A stretch of DNA of 64,000 nt, from positions 1,178,001 to 1,242,000 of the forward strand of contig CAVXSO010000006.1 of NCBI GenBank assembly GCA_963764465.1, written 5' to 3'. The notes below the pieces were generated by a model. That model ran no database searches. It was given only the letters and a program-made list of their open reading frames with translations, and was not told the DNA's origin. Below, in pieces: positions 44,852 to 54,104 of this stretch. How positions within the stretch are numbered: position 1 is the stretch's first letter; every line of letters starts with the position of its first letter. This stretch comes from JAJXXT01 sp963764465. GTDB taxonomy: Bacteria > Pseudomonadota > Alphaproteobacteria > Acetobacterales > Acetobacteraceae. The translations under genes and the position numbers were made by a program.

Positions 44852-45922
44852 TCATCTTCGATGTGTTGGGAGTAATGCAGCGTTCGGGACCGAATATGCC
44901 GTCGAACGCGACAATTCAGCGATCTCGCCATCGTATGCCGATGCCACGATGACACAGCAGTTGCCGACGACAACGCGTCCCGGCTGCCGGTGACCATAGA
45001 CAATACCGTCGGCCGAATAGTGCAAGACCTCCGGCTCTCGCGAGGGATCACCAAGATCGTGGATGCGGCCGGCCGGCTGTCGGATTCTGACCCTGGTGCC
45101 GAGCGGATGGATTGGCTCGAATACGCCGTTTCTCGTCGCCAGCACATAGCCGTCATGCCCGGGAATGCGGAGGATCGCGTCGCGCTTTGCTGATACCGGA
45201 AAACCTGCTGACGGCAGCACTCCTAGGTGCGACAGCACGTTCCGCACACCTTTGCGACAGATTGCCAACGCATCAAGGGACACCGTGCCGGCGCCGGCCA
45301 TCTCGGTGCCTACTGTAATCAGGCCTTTGCGCACGGCGGTCGCCGTCGAGGTGCGCGGCTCGCCAAGATTATCGATCACAACGGTCAAAGGCGCGTCGAA
45401 GGCCAGCACCGCCGCGATGTTCTTTCGCCTCAGTTCGGGGTCCGTTGATGGCTCGATGATCGCACTGGGCAAGATGTTCAGAGAGGAACCACCGGAATGA
45501 AGGTCCACGAAGGCGTCGCCAAGAGGCATGATGACGTCGGTCACATACGCCGAGATCTGCTGCGTGATCGTGCCGACCTCGTCGCCTGGGAATGTGCGAT
45601 TAAGATTCAACCCGTCGACCGGCGAGGTGCGTCTCCCCGCAATCACTGCTGGCATATTGACGGCAGGGAGGAAGATGATACGGCCGCTGACCTGGGTCGG
45701 GTCAAGATCGCGGATGATCTCGCCCAGCGTAATCGGTCCCTCATACTCGTCGCCATGGTTGCCGCCCATCAGGATTACTGTCGGACCGCTCCCATTTGCG
45801 ATCACTGCTAACGGCACTCGTGTTGCGCCCCAGGCATCCTCGTGCGGGGAGTGCGGGATGTCGACAAAGCCGACTTGCTTCCCGTGGCGATTGAAATCGA
45901 TCGTCGTGCGTGCGGTCGACAT
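44852..45922 (-). CDS. DoeB-like succinylglutamate desuccinylase/aspartoacylase family deacylase
   Basis: Zinc-dependent deacylase of the AstE/AspA (M14-like) superfamily, 356 residues. Metal and catalytic motifs: MGGNHGDEYEGPITLGE (His, Glu), LNLNRTFPG and DAFVDLHSGG (His). The closest recognised pattern is N-alpha-acetyl-L-2,4-diaminobutyrate deacetylase (DoeB) of ectoine breakdown, though N-acyl amino acid deacylases look similar. The ATG at 45922 is preferred to a longer frame because STARTTIDFNRHGKQ fits the family N-terminus. It is last in an ABC-transporter operon, with a palindrome just upstream. Substrate is inferred. Confidence 0.82.
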   Translation of the reverse strand: MSTARTTIDFNRHGKQVGFVDIPHSPHEDAWGATRVPLAVIANGSGPTVILMGGNHGDEYEGPITLGEIIRDLDPTQVSGRIIFLPAVNMPAVIAGRRTSPVDGLNLNRTFPGDEVGTITQQISAYVTDVIMPLGDAFVDLHSGGSSLNILPSAIIEPSTDPELRRKNIAAVLAFDAPLTVVIDNLGEPRTSTATAVRKGLITVGTEMAGAGTVSLDALAICRKGVRNVLSHLGVLPSAGFPVSAKRDAILRIPGHDGYVLATRNGVFEPIHPLGTRVRIRQPAGRIHDLGDPSREPEVLHYSADGIVYGHRQPGRVVVGNCCVIVASAYDGEIAELSRSTAYSVPNAALLPTHRR

Positions 45923-45941
45923 GCGAGCCCATTCCTGTTGT

Positions 45942-45956
45942 TGGAATAACGTTCCA
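45942..45956. promoter_or_regulatory. IclR-type palindrome before the DoeB-like gene
   Basis: TGGAATAACGTTCCA has perfect TGGAA/TTCCA arms around five bases. This matches the arm sequence and spacing reported for IclR operators in E. coli (TGGAAATnATTTCCA type). An IclR-family gene lies in the same cluster. It sits 20 bases before the start codon, between the binding-protein gene and the deacylase. Assignment is by pattern only. Confidence 0.45.
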
Positions 45957-45996
45957 GTTGGCGGGGAGGAGATTCCCCCCGCCAACCGACCCGATC

Positions 45997-46785
45997 TTAG
46001 ATGGGGGGCAGCGGTGCCAGCTTTGTGCCGATCCATTTTTCTGACAGGGCCGACAGCGAACCATCGAGCATGCCGAGACTTATGTAGGTGTTAAGCCAAT
46101 GCAAAAGCTCGGGCTTACCTTCCTGCACCGCGATATAGCAGGGCGAGAACTGCATGATGAACTTCGGCTTGAGCTGGATGCTATGGTTCTTATCCATCAG
46201 GGCCTTTGCGACGACGTCGGCGGTCGCGAGCAACTGCGCCTGGCCGGAAGTGAATGCTGCGGCCGCGGTGGCGTCATCGTCGTAACGCTGGATATGAGCA
46301 TGGGGCGCCAATTGGGTCAGCAGCAGATCCTGCGTTGTGCCGCGCGCGACTGCGATGGTCTGAGTCGTCAAATCCTCGGGCTTGGTGACGTGGATGCTGT
46401 CTGGCCCGAACACGCCGATCGACAGCGCAGCATAGGGCGAACTGAAATCGACCTGGAGGGCGCGTTTCGGCGTTGCCCCCATCGCGGCGATCACGAGGTC
46501 GAGCTTGTCGGTGACGAGGTAGGGAACGCGGTTGGCCCCGGTGATCTGGTGCAGCTCCAGTTTCACACCAAGCGCCTTCGCGATGTTGGTGGCCATATCG
46601 ACGTCGAGACCGACGGGTTTGTTGTTGGCGTCGTTGGATCCGAATGGCGGCACGTCGACGGGCACGCCGATCCGGATCTTGCCCGACGAAATGATCTGCT
46701 GCAGGTCGGCGGCCATAGCCGGAGCGATCGAGAGTGCGCCTGCTATGAGGGCGGCCAGGACGAATCTGGATATTTGCTTCAACAC
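45997..46785 (-). CDS. Amino-acid-type ABC transporter substrate-binding protein
   Basis: Periplasmic binding protein of the SBP_bac_3 family, 262 residues. The signal peptide is clear (ISRFVLAALIAGALSIAPAMA, cleavage before ADLQQ). The mature protein shows GKIRIGVPVDVPPFGS, PVGLDVDMATNIAKALGVKLEL, DLVIAAMGATPKR and a C-terminal LNTYISLGMLDGSLSALSEKWIG. The start is GTG at 46785. The neighbours (two permeases, ATPase, DoeB-like deacylase) make it EhuB-like by context; the ligand is not proven. Confidence 0.9.
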   Translation of the reverse strand: MLKQISRFVLAALIAGALSIAPAMAADLQQIISSGKIRIGVPVDVPPFGSNDANNKPVGLDVDMATNIAKALGVKLELHQITGANRVPYLVTDKLDLVIAAMGATPKRALQVDFSSPYAALSIGVFGPDSIHVTKPEDLTTQTIAVARGTTQDLLLTQLAPHAHIQRYDDDATAAAAFTSGQAQLLATADVVAKALMDKNHSIQLKPKFIMQFSPCYIAVQEGKPELLHWLNTYISLGMLDGSLSALSEKWIGTKLAPLPPI

Positions 46786-46823
46786 GGCACTTCCTCCTAT
46801 GGGTTCTGGGCGGTTGGTTTCGG

Positions 46824-47555
46824 TTAGTGCAGAACCGCGTTCAGAAAGTTCCTGAGTTCCGCGGTACGGGGCTCGAGCAGGGTCTGTCGTGCGGGTCCAT
46901 CCTCATGGATGCGGCCCTCGTGCATGAAGATCACCCGATCGGCGACGTTCTTGGCAAAGTTCATCTCGTGCGTGACGAGCATCATGGTCATGCCCTCTCG
47001 GGCGACACTCTCAAGGACGCGCAACACCTCGCCGACAAGCTCGGGGTCGAGAGCGGAGGTAATCTCGTCGAACAGCATCAGCGCGGGTTGCATGGCGAGC
47101 GAACGAGCGATGGCAACACGCTGCTGCTGGCCGCCGGAGAGCTCATCAGGATAAGCGTGCAACTTCTCGGCGAGGCCGACCTTGACAACCATCTTCCGCG
47201 CGATCTCGCGCGCCGCCTCAGCCGGCATCTTGCGCACCAGCCGCAGTGCCAACGTGACGTTGCGCTCGACGGAGAGGTGAGGGAAGAGATTGTAACTCTG
47301 GAACACCATTCCAGCTCGCTGGCGGAGCAGGTTAAGATTCGCGCCCGGAGCTGTAACCTCGATGGCGTCTACCACGATGCGTCCCGACTGCACGCGCTCC
47401 AATCCATTGAGGCAGCGCAGCAAGGTCGACTTGCCCGAGCCCGAACGGCCGATGATGGCAACGATCTCCCCCTTTTCGAGAGCGAGCGAGACCCCCTTGA
47501 GGACCTCGATTGCGCCGAACCGCTTATGGACGTCGCTCATCTCAACGAGCGGCAT
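46824..47555 (-). CDS. Polar amino acid ABC transporter ATPase
   Basis: Cytoplasmic ATPase of a PAAT-family importer, 243 residues: Walker A IIGRSGSGKSTLLRCLNGL, Q-loop VFQSYNLFPHLSV, signature LSGGQQQRVAIARSL, Walker B LMLFDEITSALDPELVGEV and switch LVTHEMNFA. The sequence is GlnQ/EhuA-like. The ATG at 47555 is preferred because AGGAGAG precedes it; an in-frame ATG at 47570 is also possible. It overlaps the upstream permease by 14 bases. Confidence 0.95.
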   Translation of the reverse strand: MPLVEMSDVHKRFGAIEVLKGVSLALEKGEIVAIIGRSGSGKSTLLRCLNGLERVQSGRIVVDAIEVTAPGANLNLLRQRAGMVFQSYNLFPHLSVERNVTLALRLVRKMPAEAAREIARKMVVKVGLAEKLHAYPDELSGGQQQRVAIARSLAMQPALMLFDEITSALDPELVGEVLRVLESVAREGMTMMLVTHEMNFAKNVADRVIFMHEGRIHEDGPARQTLLEPRTAELRNFLNAVLH

Positions 47556-48225
47556 GTGCTCTCCTCTCAAGCCGGCGGCTCACGTGCGACAGACTGAAAC
47601 AGATGACGAAATAGATGGCCGCGGCAGTGCCGTAGACGCGCAGCGGGGCAAAAGTCGCGGCGCTGATGATTTGGCTGGCCCGCGTGAGTTCGATAAATCC
47701 GATAAGCGCGGTGAGCGACGTGTCTTTTGCCAACTGGATGACAAACCCTACCGTTGGCGCGACAGCGATACGGAAGGCCTGCGGCAGCACCACATGAGTC
47801 AGTTGCTGACGATAGGAAAGCCCCAGCGTGGCGCCCGCTTCCCATTGCCGCGGCGACACCGACTGCAGGCTGCCCCGCCAGATCTCCCCGAAGAATGCGG
47901 AAGCGTACATCGACAGCGACAGTGCTGCCGCAATCCAGGCCCCGACCTGGATGTGCAGCAGCGGCAGGCCGAAGAAGAAAACGAAGAGCTGTCCGAGCAA
48001 CGGAGTGCCCTGGATGAGATTGATATAGGCAATCCCCAGCCAGTTGGCGGGGCGGAACGCCGCGATCCGCAGCACGGCGACGACGACGCCGAGAAGGCCT
48101 CCACCGAGCATTGCTATGAGCGTCAGGAGCACTGTCCAACGCGTCGCCACTAGCAAATAAACAACGTCGCTGGCACTGAACTCGCGGATCACGCGCGCGG
48201 CCTCCTGACGAAGACCAGCCACCAT
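47542..48225 (-). CDS. Amino acid ABC transporter permease (second of two)
   Basis: Inner-membrane permease of the HisM/GlnP family, 227 residues with about five membrane helices. The EAA-loop region is EAGATLGLSYRQQLTHVVLPQAFR, followed by KDTSLTALIGFIELTRASQ. It overlaps both neighbours (ATPase by 14 bases, the first permease by 37 bases), so the four transport genes are tightly coupled. It is likely to form a heterodimer with the next permease. Confidence 0.92.
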   Translation of the reverse strand: MVAGLRQEAARVIREFSASDVVYLLVATRWTVLLTLIAMLGGGLLGVVVAVLRIAAFRPANWLGIAYINLIQGTPLLGQLFVFFFGLPLLHIQVGAWIAAALSLSMYASAFFGEIWRGSLQSVSPRQWEAGATLGLSYRQQLTHVVLPQAFRIAVAPTVGFVIQLAKDTSLTALIGFIELTRASQIISAATFAPLRVYGTAAAIYFVICFSLSHVSRRLERRAHAAR

Positions 48226-48860
48226 ACGGCCGCGAACAGTCCACGGAACGTTAGAGTGAGAACCAGATAGGTCACGGTGATGAGCGAATAGGCCTCGAAG
48301 GAGCGGTAGGTCCGCGAGTCGATGTAGGCAGCCTGGTTGAAGAGTTCGGTCACGCCAATCGAAGAGACGACACTGGTCGCGAGCAGCAGCAGCACGAATT
48401 GGCTGGTGAGTGCCGGATAGATTGCTTTGATCGCCTGGAACAGCACGACGCGCCGGAACGTCTGAGAAGCCGTGAGGCCGAGCGAGAGGCCAGCCTCAAT
48501 CTGGCTAACGCGGATCGAATCAAGACCCGCCCTCAGGATCTCGCCGCAATAGGCTCCAAGGTTGATCGAGAGCCCGATGATGGCGGCGGAATTGGCGTTC
48601 AGCCGGATGCCAACTCTCGGCAACCCGAAGAAAACGATGAAGAGTTGGATCAGTAACGGCGTATTGCGGATTGCCTCGACATACACGCGCACGGGAGCGC
48701 GAACGGCGGCGCTTTTGTTCGTGCTCGCCAACGCAACGAAGAGACCGATGACAAGGCCAATCAGCATTGTTGCAGCCGAAAGCTGCAACGTCAGGATTAC
48801 GCCCCCGATGATGTCACCAGTGTATGGCAGGAGCGCACCAAATCTGAAATTGTAATCCAT
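48189..48860 (-). CDS. Amino acid ABC transporter permease (first of two)
   Basis: Partner permease of 223 residues, HisQ/EhuC-like. Features include GGVILTLQLSAATMLIGLVIGLF, YVEAIRNTPLLIQLFIVFFGLP, the EAA loop IEAGLSLGLTASQTFRRVVLFQAIK and a C-terminal YLVLTLTFRGLFAAVW. It is the first gene of the minus-strand operon, and the promoter must lie in the 114 bases shared with the divergent iclR-type gene. Confidence 0.92.
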   Translation of the reverse strand: MDYNFRFGALLPYTGDIIGGVILTLQLSAATMLIGLVIGLFVALASTNKSAAVRAPVRVYVEAIRNTPLLIQLFIVFFGLPRVGIRLNANSAAIIGLSINLGAYCGEILRAGLDSIRVSQIEAGLSLGLTASQTFRRVVLFQAIKAIYPALTSQFVLLLLATSVVSSIGVTELFNQAAYIDSRTYRSFEAYSLITVTYLVLTLTFRGLFAAVWWLVFVRRPRA

Positions 48861-48939
48861 TGATGCAGCGGCGCCCCTTCCCCCTCAGCCTAGATGCACT
48901 AAAATCTCACCCCATCATCTGAACGCGACGCTAGCCGCG

Positions 48940-48953
48940 CTTCATATGTGAAG
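48940..48953. promoter_or_regulatory. Palindrome in the iclR/permease divergent promoter region
   Basis: CTTCATATGTGAAG has five-base arms CTTCA/TGAAG around TATG. It lies between the IclR-type regulator start (48975) and the permease start (48860), where autoregulatory and operon operators of IclR proteins normally are. An AT-rich stretch (GAATAATTATT) follows on the regulator side and may hold a -10 element. Confidence 0.4.
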
Positions 48954-48974
48954 TGAATAATTATTGGTGAAACT

Positions 48975-49762
48975 ATGGCTGATGACAAAGCTGGTTACAG
49001 CGCGCCGGCGTTGGAGAAGGGGCTAGATATCCTTGAGCTTCTCGCCCGAGTGGGGCGGCCCTTGGGCACACGGCAGATTGCCGAAGAACTCGGCAGGTCG
49101 AAGAACGAGATCTTCCGCATGGTCCACGTGCTGCTCGAGCGCCACTATCTGCAGCGCGAGCAGGGAACAGACGATCTGATGCTGTCGAACAAGCTATTCG
49201 GACTCGGCATGCAGACCACGCGCGCGCGTGATCTGGTCAGTGTTGCGGCACCCATCGTTGAGCGCTTTGCCAACGAGGTACATCAGGCCGCTCACTTGGT
49301 CGTCGCCCATCGCGGCGAGACAGTCGTCATTGCGGCCGCCTCGGGCGGCGCCGACATGAATTTCTCTCTAAGCTAGGCTATCGCCGGCCGCTTGCAGACG
49401 CCCATTCCGGCTTGGTGCTTATGGCATTTCAGCCTGGTCCGGCGCGGCGGCAGATGATAGCCGAGTGTCTGACACTGATGCTCGAGCCCCCCGATCCCAC
49501 AACTCTCGACGCTGAGCTCGAAGCTGTCCGCAAGCGCGGCGCAATGATCCATGAGAGCCGCGACATCATCGGAGTCACTGACGTCGCCTGTCCGATCTTG
49601 CTCGCTGATGGCCGCGCGGTCGCCTGCGTGACGGTGGCGGCGGTAAGCCGCCGTAGTAATCCGCCGAACTTTGAGGCCATGCTCGATCGGCTGAAGCTTG
49701 CCTGCGCCGAGATTGCCCGCGAGCTCGGCGCATACACCCCGCTCGGCGGCACAACAGAATGA
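48975..49762 (+). pseudogene. IclR-family transcriptional regulator, frameshifted in this sequence
   Basis: The N-terminal winged helix is intact: APALEKGLDILELLARVGRP, then LGTRQIAEELGRSKNEIFRMVHVLLERHYL. The effector domain begins and is cut at GGADMNFSLS by a stop. With one base added near 49370, the frame continues LGYRRPLADAHSGLVLMAFQPG and on to RELGAYTPLGGTTE. Total length would be about 263 residues, normal for the family. It probably controls the divergent transporter operon. Whether the shift is real is unknown. Confidence 0.87.
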
Positions 49763-49766
49763 TTCC

Positions 49767-50925
49767 CTAGCGTCCCAGTATCAACTCGCGCGGAAATGCC
49801 GAGAGTAGCTCAGCACCGGATTGGGTCACCAGCACGTTATCGATGATTTGGGCACCCAGACCCTCCTCCCCGATAAAGACGGGCGGTTCGACAGTCACGA
49901 CCATTCCGCTTCTGAGCACATGCGGGCTACCGTCGATCATCTGCAGCGTCTCTGCCCAGCTCGGCGGGAAACCCGGAGCCAGGCCGTAGCCCGAGAGGTG
50001 AACCCTGTACGGCTCGAGACCAGCATCAACGATGACAGCGCGCGCCGCTTCGTGCGCGATCACTGCGGGCACTCCGTCACGAATGATCGCGATCATTGCA
50101 TCGGAAGCACGGCGGACGACCCCGTAGAGCTCGAGCATTCGCGGGGTCGGTTGGCCAAGCACGAATTGTCGTCCAAGCGTCGAGGTGTAGCGTCGAACTG
50201 CTGCTCCAAACTCGACATTCCCAAAATCTCCGGACTGGAGGGCTCGTGTCGTGGGCGCCCCATGGCTGAATGCACTGCGCGGCCCGGAAACGAGATTGAT
50301 TGGGCTCGCGGCAATTCCGCTGCCTCCCGCGAGCAGCGAACTCGTAGATGCGCCCAGCCAGCTCCAGCTCGGTCTTGCCCGATCTCAAATTGACTTCAAA
50401 TTCCGCCATGGCTGCATCGGCGAGGCGGGCCGCCTCTCGTATATAGCCAATTTCGGTCGCCGACTTCACCAACTTCAGATCGGCGACCAGCGATGTGGCG
50501 TCCTCAACGTTTGCCCGGCCGAGGAGCTCGACCAAGGTCAGATACTGATATGGATGAAGATAGAAGCCAGGGACCTCTAGCCCCACGCGCGATCCAACGA
50601 CACCAAGCCTGCGGATCACAGGCTCCAACGCACGGATGGGATCGTCGCTGACACCGCCGCCCCAACCGACGACCTCGTCCGTTATTGAGTCCGCTTCCAG
50701 CTCATTTACCTCGCCCGCGCGCACGAATGCTGTCAACGGTTGGTTGCCGGCACCAATAAGCAGACACTGAAACTCCTGATAGCTCTTGGCGTCGCTCCCC
50801 GTCAGCCAATGTATCGATGTAGGATGGATAGCAACGAGCCAGTCGAGATGCCTGGACGCCATCTCCGCTCGCACCCGACTCAGGCGATCGTCGAATTCCC
50901 AGGCTGCAAAGTCGTGCTTCGACAT
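49767..50925 (-). pseudogene. M24 peptidase-like protein (DoeA/creatinase-type), frameshifted in this sequence
   Basis: The N-terminal creatinase domain (MASRHLDWLVAIHPTSIHWL, LVADLKLVKSATEIGYIREA) reads to YEFAARG, then the frame shifts near 50325. The rest (SGPRSAFSHGAPTT, FVLGQPTPRMLELYGVVRRAS, VHLSGYGLAPGFPPSWAE, VLRSGMVVTVEPP) follows in one other frame to 49767. GYG replaces the metal-binding GHG of true aminopeptidases. That suits ectoine hydrolase (DoeA) and creatinase-type members, which do not need metal. Its 3' end faces the IclR gene. A DoeA role is inferred from this and the DoeB-like gene. Confidence 0.8.
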
Positions 50926-50991
50926 CAGCGCTCCTTAGTGCTGAATGCGCCGCAAGCCGCCGGAAGGCCCCTCCCGCCTTTGATGTGCCGC

Positions 50992-51961
50992 TCAGCCACC
51001 GAAGACCTCGCGGTAGACACGCAACCAATTGCCGTGCGTGATCTTTGCAACCTCTTCGGTATTGAATCCCGAACGGCCAAGGGCGGCCGTCACCGCGCCG
51101 ATGCCATCGACGGGGCGGAGCCAGTCCGCCTTCGGAACGATCACCGGGCCGCCGGCCTTGCCCGCGCCGGGGTCCTCGCCGCGAGTCCAGCGGCCCTTGC
51201 GCATCCAGTCATAGTCCGCGAGGGTGAAGTTGTGGCTGTAGTCGGTTCCGATGCCGACATGGTTGATGCCCATCAGATCGACTGTCCGCTTCACCAACTC
51301 GCACCAGGCATCGGCGGAACTGCAGAAATAATCACCGGTGATGTTGCGGTAGGCGGCACAACCCATCACGCCGCCATTGTCGCGCAGCGCCATCAGCACG
51401 TCGTCGGGCTTGTTGCGTGCGTGCGCGAACACCGAGTTCGCGTTGGCGTGGGTGATCGCGACCGGCCTCTCGGAGTGGCGGATGGCATCGAGCGAGGTGC
51501 GGTTGCCAACATGCGACAGGTCGATCAGCATGCCACAGCAATTCATCTCCCGCACCACCTCGCGGCCAAAACGCGCGAGGCCGGAATCGTTGGGTTCGTA
51601 GCAGCTGCCGCCGACGCCGTTCTGGTTGTTGTAGGTGAGCTGGACGACGCGCACCCCCATCTGGGCGAAAAGCTCAACGAAGCGGAGCCGGCCGCCCAGC
51701 AGTTCGGTGTTCTGCGAGCCCAGCAGCAGCGCCATGCGCCCGTCCGCCTGCGCCGCCTCGATCTCCGCCACGTTGCGCACGATCCCGACGATGTCGGCGT
51801 TGGCACGTTCGAGATCTCGGGTAATTCGCAAGCTTGTCCATGGTCTCGACCGGCCCTTCCCAAAACCCGGCGGTGACCGTGACGCAGCCGACATCGCCGC
51901 GGCGAAGCGCCTCGAAAACTTCGCGCGAGAAATACTCGCACTGCAAGCCGTCAACGATCAT
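50992..51961 (-). pseudogene. M19 (renal dipeptidase) family protein, frameshifted in this sequence
   Basis: Zinc dipeptidase-like TIM barrel. The N-terminus IVDGLQCEYFSREVFEALRRG reads to about METMDKL, then breaks near 51830. The main part continues in the other frame: ANADIVGIVRNVAEIEAAQ, MALLLGSQNTELLGG, GMLIDLSHVGNRTSLDAI, PVAITHANANSVF and MGINHVGIGTDYSHNF. The usual N-terminal HxD metal motif is replaced by DGLQCE, as in a subgroup found in amino acid or hydantoin catabolic clusters. It is transcribed with the LacI operon. One base change would restore about 320 residues. Confidence 0.82.
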
Positions 51962-52034
51962 GCTCGGTGTTCCTTTCCGTAGGGCGGTGTTGTTGCGGCG
52001 GGGCGCGATCGCCTCGCCGTGTCACGCGGGTCGT

Positions 52035-53021
52035 TCATGCGGATTTCCGCAGAATGATGTCGCGGGCGATCGGGCGCGTATCCGGCGCGCCACCGCCCAG
52101 GATGCTGCTGATCCGCGCGGCGACGATGTCGGGCCTGGCGCTCACGGTGCTGAGGGAGGGATGCAGGTGCGCGCCCCAGTCGAGATTGCCGAAACCCATG
52201 ACGGCGACATCCTCGGGGACACGCAGGCCACGTTCCTGGAGCGCGCCGATGGCGCCGAGCGCGATTTCGTCGCTGCCCGCGAGCACGGACCCGAACGAGA
52301 CGTTCCGGGCCAGTTTTGCCGCCACGGTGTCATGACCCGCAGCGTAACGGAACGACGCGTCCCAGACCAGCCGCGAGCGCTGGTTGAAGCCGGCCGCGTT
52401 CATGGCATCGCAATAGCCGCGGTAGCGCTCCGTGCCCGTAACGGAGCCCTTAATACGGCCGATATAGGCGACGCGGCCACCACGTTTTCCGAGCAGGTAG
52501 CTGGTCGCGCGCGCCGCGGCGGCACGCTCCTCGTGAACGATCGAAACGATGCCGCTGGCGTGCAGCGCCGGACCAAGGGAGAACACCGTCGTGCCGGTGT
52601 CCGCGAGGCTGCGCAGCCGGGGCACGATGCGCGCGAGCGGCAGCACATCTGTCGTCGCGATGGCGATGGCGCGCAGGCGCAGCGTGTCGGCGCGGTTGAG
52701 AATCTGCTCCAGCCGGGCGGCGCTGTGGCTGAGATTGTAGAGCAGTACGTCGAGACCGATATCGCCAAGGGCACTTTGCAGATGTCGCGTAAGGGTCGCG
52801 TAGAGCCCCTGCTCGATGTCGCCGACGAGGAGCGCAACCAGGTTGCCGCGGCCCCGGCGCAAGCCCTGGGCCAGCGAGTTTGGCTGGAAGTCGCACTCCT
52901 TCACCACCGCCAGCACACGCTCACGCATCGCCTCGGAAACCGTGGTGTGACCGCTGAGCACGCGCGACACGGTGGCGATGGAAACGCCGGCACGGCGCGC
53001 AACGTCCACGACCGTGGCCAT
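52035..53021 (-). CDS. LacI-family transcriptional regulator
   Basis: A 328-residue repressor-type regulator. The N-terminal LacI HTH is TVVDVARRAGVSIATVSRVLSG, with a hinge helix PNSLAQGLRRGR. The C-terminal periplasmic-binding-like domain (LVALLVGDIEQGLY, SVLAGSDEIALGAIGAL, DVAVMGFGNLDWGAHLHPSLSTV) binds an unknown effector. It lies inside the minus-strand operon after the amidohydrolase and probably controls it through the palindrome at 58502-58515. Confidence 0.95.
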   Translation of the reverse strand: MATVVDVARRAGVSIATVSRVLSGHTTVSEAMRERVLAVVKECDFQPNSLAQGLRRGRGNLVALLVGDIEQGLYATLTRHLQSALGDIGLDVLLYNLSHSAARLEQILNRADTLRLRAIAIATTDVLPLARIVPRLRSLADTGTTVFSLGPALHASGIVSIVHEERAAAARATSYLLGKRGGRVAYIGRIKGSVTGTERYRGYCDAMNAAGFNQRSRLVWDASFRYAAGHDTVAAKLARNVSFGSVLAGSDEIALGAIGALQERGLRVPEDVAVMGFGNLDWGAHLHPSLSTVSARPDIVAARISSILGGGAPDTRPIARDIILRKSA

Positions 53022-53065
53022 GTTGTCTCTTACGATTCCGGAACGATGCGGCTAGCTCTCATGGC

Positions 53066-54064
53066 TCAGGCTTTTCCGCCATCCTGGCCACCGGTGCCGA
53101 CACAAAGCAGCCGCCTTCCGTTGTCGAGCATGATCTGCCGCCGCAGCGCTGGGTCCACATCGGCGAGCTGCGCCCTAGGGTCGGGCAGGCCCATGCCGAA
53201 GGGCCAGTCCGACCCGAAATAGATATGATCCGCGCCGTGGATGGCGGCGGCGAGGTTTAGGGCGGCGGCGTCGTGGGCGATGCAGTCCACGCAGAAATGG
53301 CGGAACGCCTGGCGCGCCGGTAGGGCGCCGGTGTTGGCACCCGGGCGGGAGGTGAGCTGCCCGCGCTCCAGCCGGCCGGCGACCATGGCGCTGGCGCCGC
53401 CGGCATGAGCGAGGCAGATGGTCATGCGGGTGTGGCGCTCGACGATGCCCGACATCGCGAGATGGGCGGCAGCGAGTGCGGTCTCGGTCGGGCTGCCGAG
53501 CAGGTTGTGCAGGTAGAAACGGTCCAGCCGCGGATCGCAGCCCTTGCAGGGATGGAGGAAGAGAAACGCGGCGCGGGCGTCGAGCGCGGCCCAGAGCGGC
53601 GCGTAGGCTTCGTCCGATAGCATCACCTGACGGAGCGCCGAGCCCGCGGCCATCGCGAAGCGCGGGAGCGTGCGCTGCTTGACGATCGCGACGGCGACCT
53701 CGGGAGCCTGGACCGGCAGGTGGTAGAGGGGGGCGAGGCGATCGGGATAGGCGCTGGCGACGGCGTCCAGCCCATCATTGGCGTAGTCGGCCCAGGCGCG
53801 CGCGGCCGCGCCGTCCTGTTGCTGGCGGTAGAGCGTGGGGGGAATGGAGATCCAGGCGCGCTCGACGCGGTGCTGGTCCATCCACGCAACCAGCGCCTCG
53901 GGCCGGGAGGCGGGCTCGAGCCCGATCGCGACGCCATCCACGGCGAGGCGGCCCGGCGCGCACTCCACGCCCGGCATGGCGGCGAGGCAGGCTTCGCGCA
54001 GCGGTACGATGTGCGCGTGCACGTCGAGGGAAATGCGGTCGTCGGAGCCAGCTTCGTCGGTCAC
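53066..54064 (-). CDS. Amidohydrolase family protein (ACMSD-like)
   Basis: Metal-dependent hydrolase or decarboxylase of the amidohydrolase-2 family, 332 residues. The first metal motif is LDVHAHIVPL at the N-terminus. The later His is in CLAHAGGASAMVAGRLERG (about 230), and the Asp in HIYFGSDWPFGMGLPDP (about 290). Such enzymes act on ring-cleavage products (aminocarboxymuconate semialdehyde, resorcylate) or lactones. The GTG at 54064 is the start. It follows the FAD enzyme by 40 bases in the same operon, suggesting both act on one imported compound. Confidence 0.87.
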   Translation of the reverse strand: MTDEAGSDDRISLDVHAHIVPLREACLAAMPGVECAPGRLAVDGVAIGLEPASRPEALVAWMDQHRVERAWISIPPTLYRQQQDGAAARAWADYANDGLDAVASAYPDRLAPLYHLPVQAPEVAVAIVKQRTLPRFAMAAGSALRQVMLSDEAYAPLWAALDARAAFLFLHPCKGCDPRLDRFYLHNLLGSPTETALAAAHLAMSGIVERHTRMTICLAHAGGASAMVAGRLERGQLTSRPGANTGALPARQAFRHFCVDCIAHDAAALNLAAAIHGADHIYFGSDWPFGMGLPDPRAQLADVDPALRRQIMLDNGRRLLCVGTGGQDGGKA

Positions 54065-54104
54065 CGGGAAACTCCAAGAGGAGGTGGAGAGGGAGCGCAG
54101 CGGA

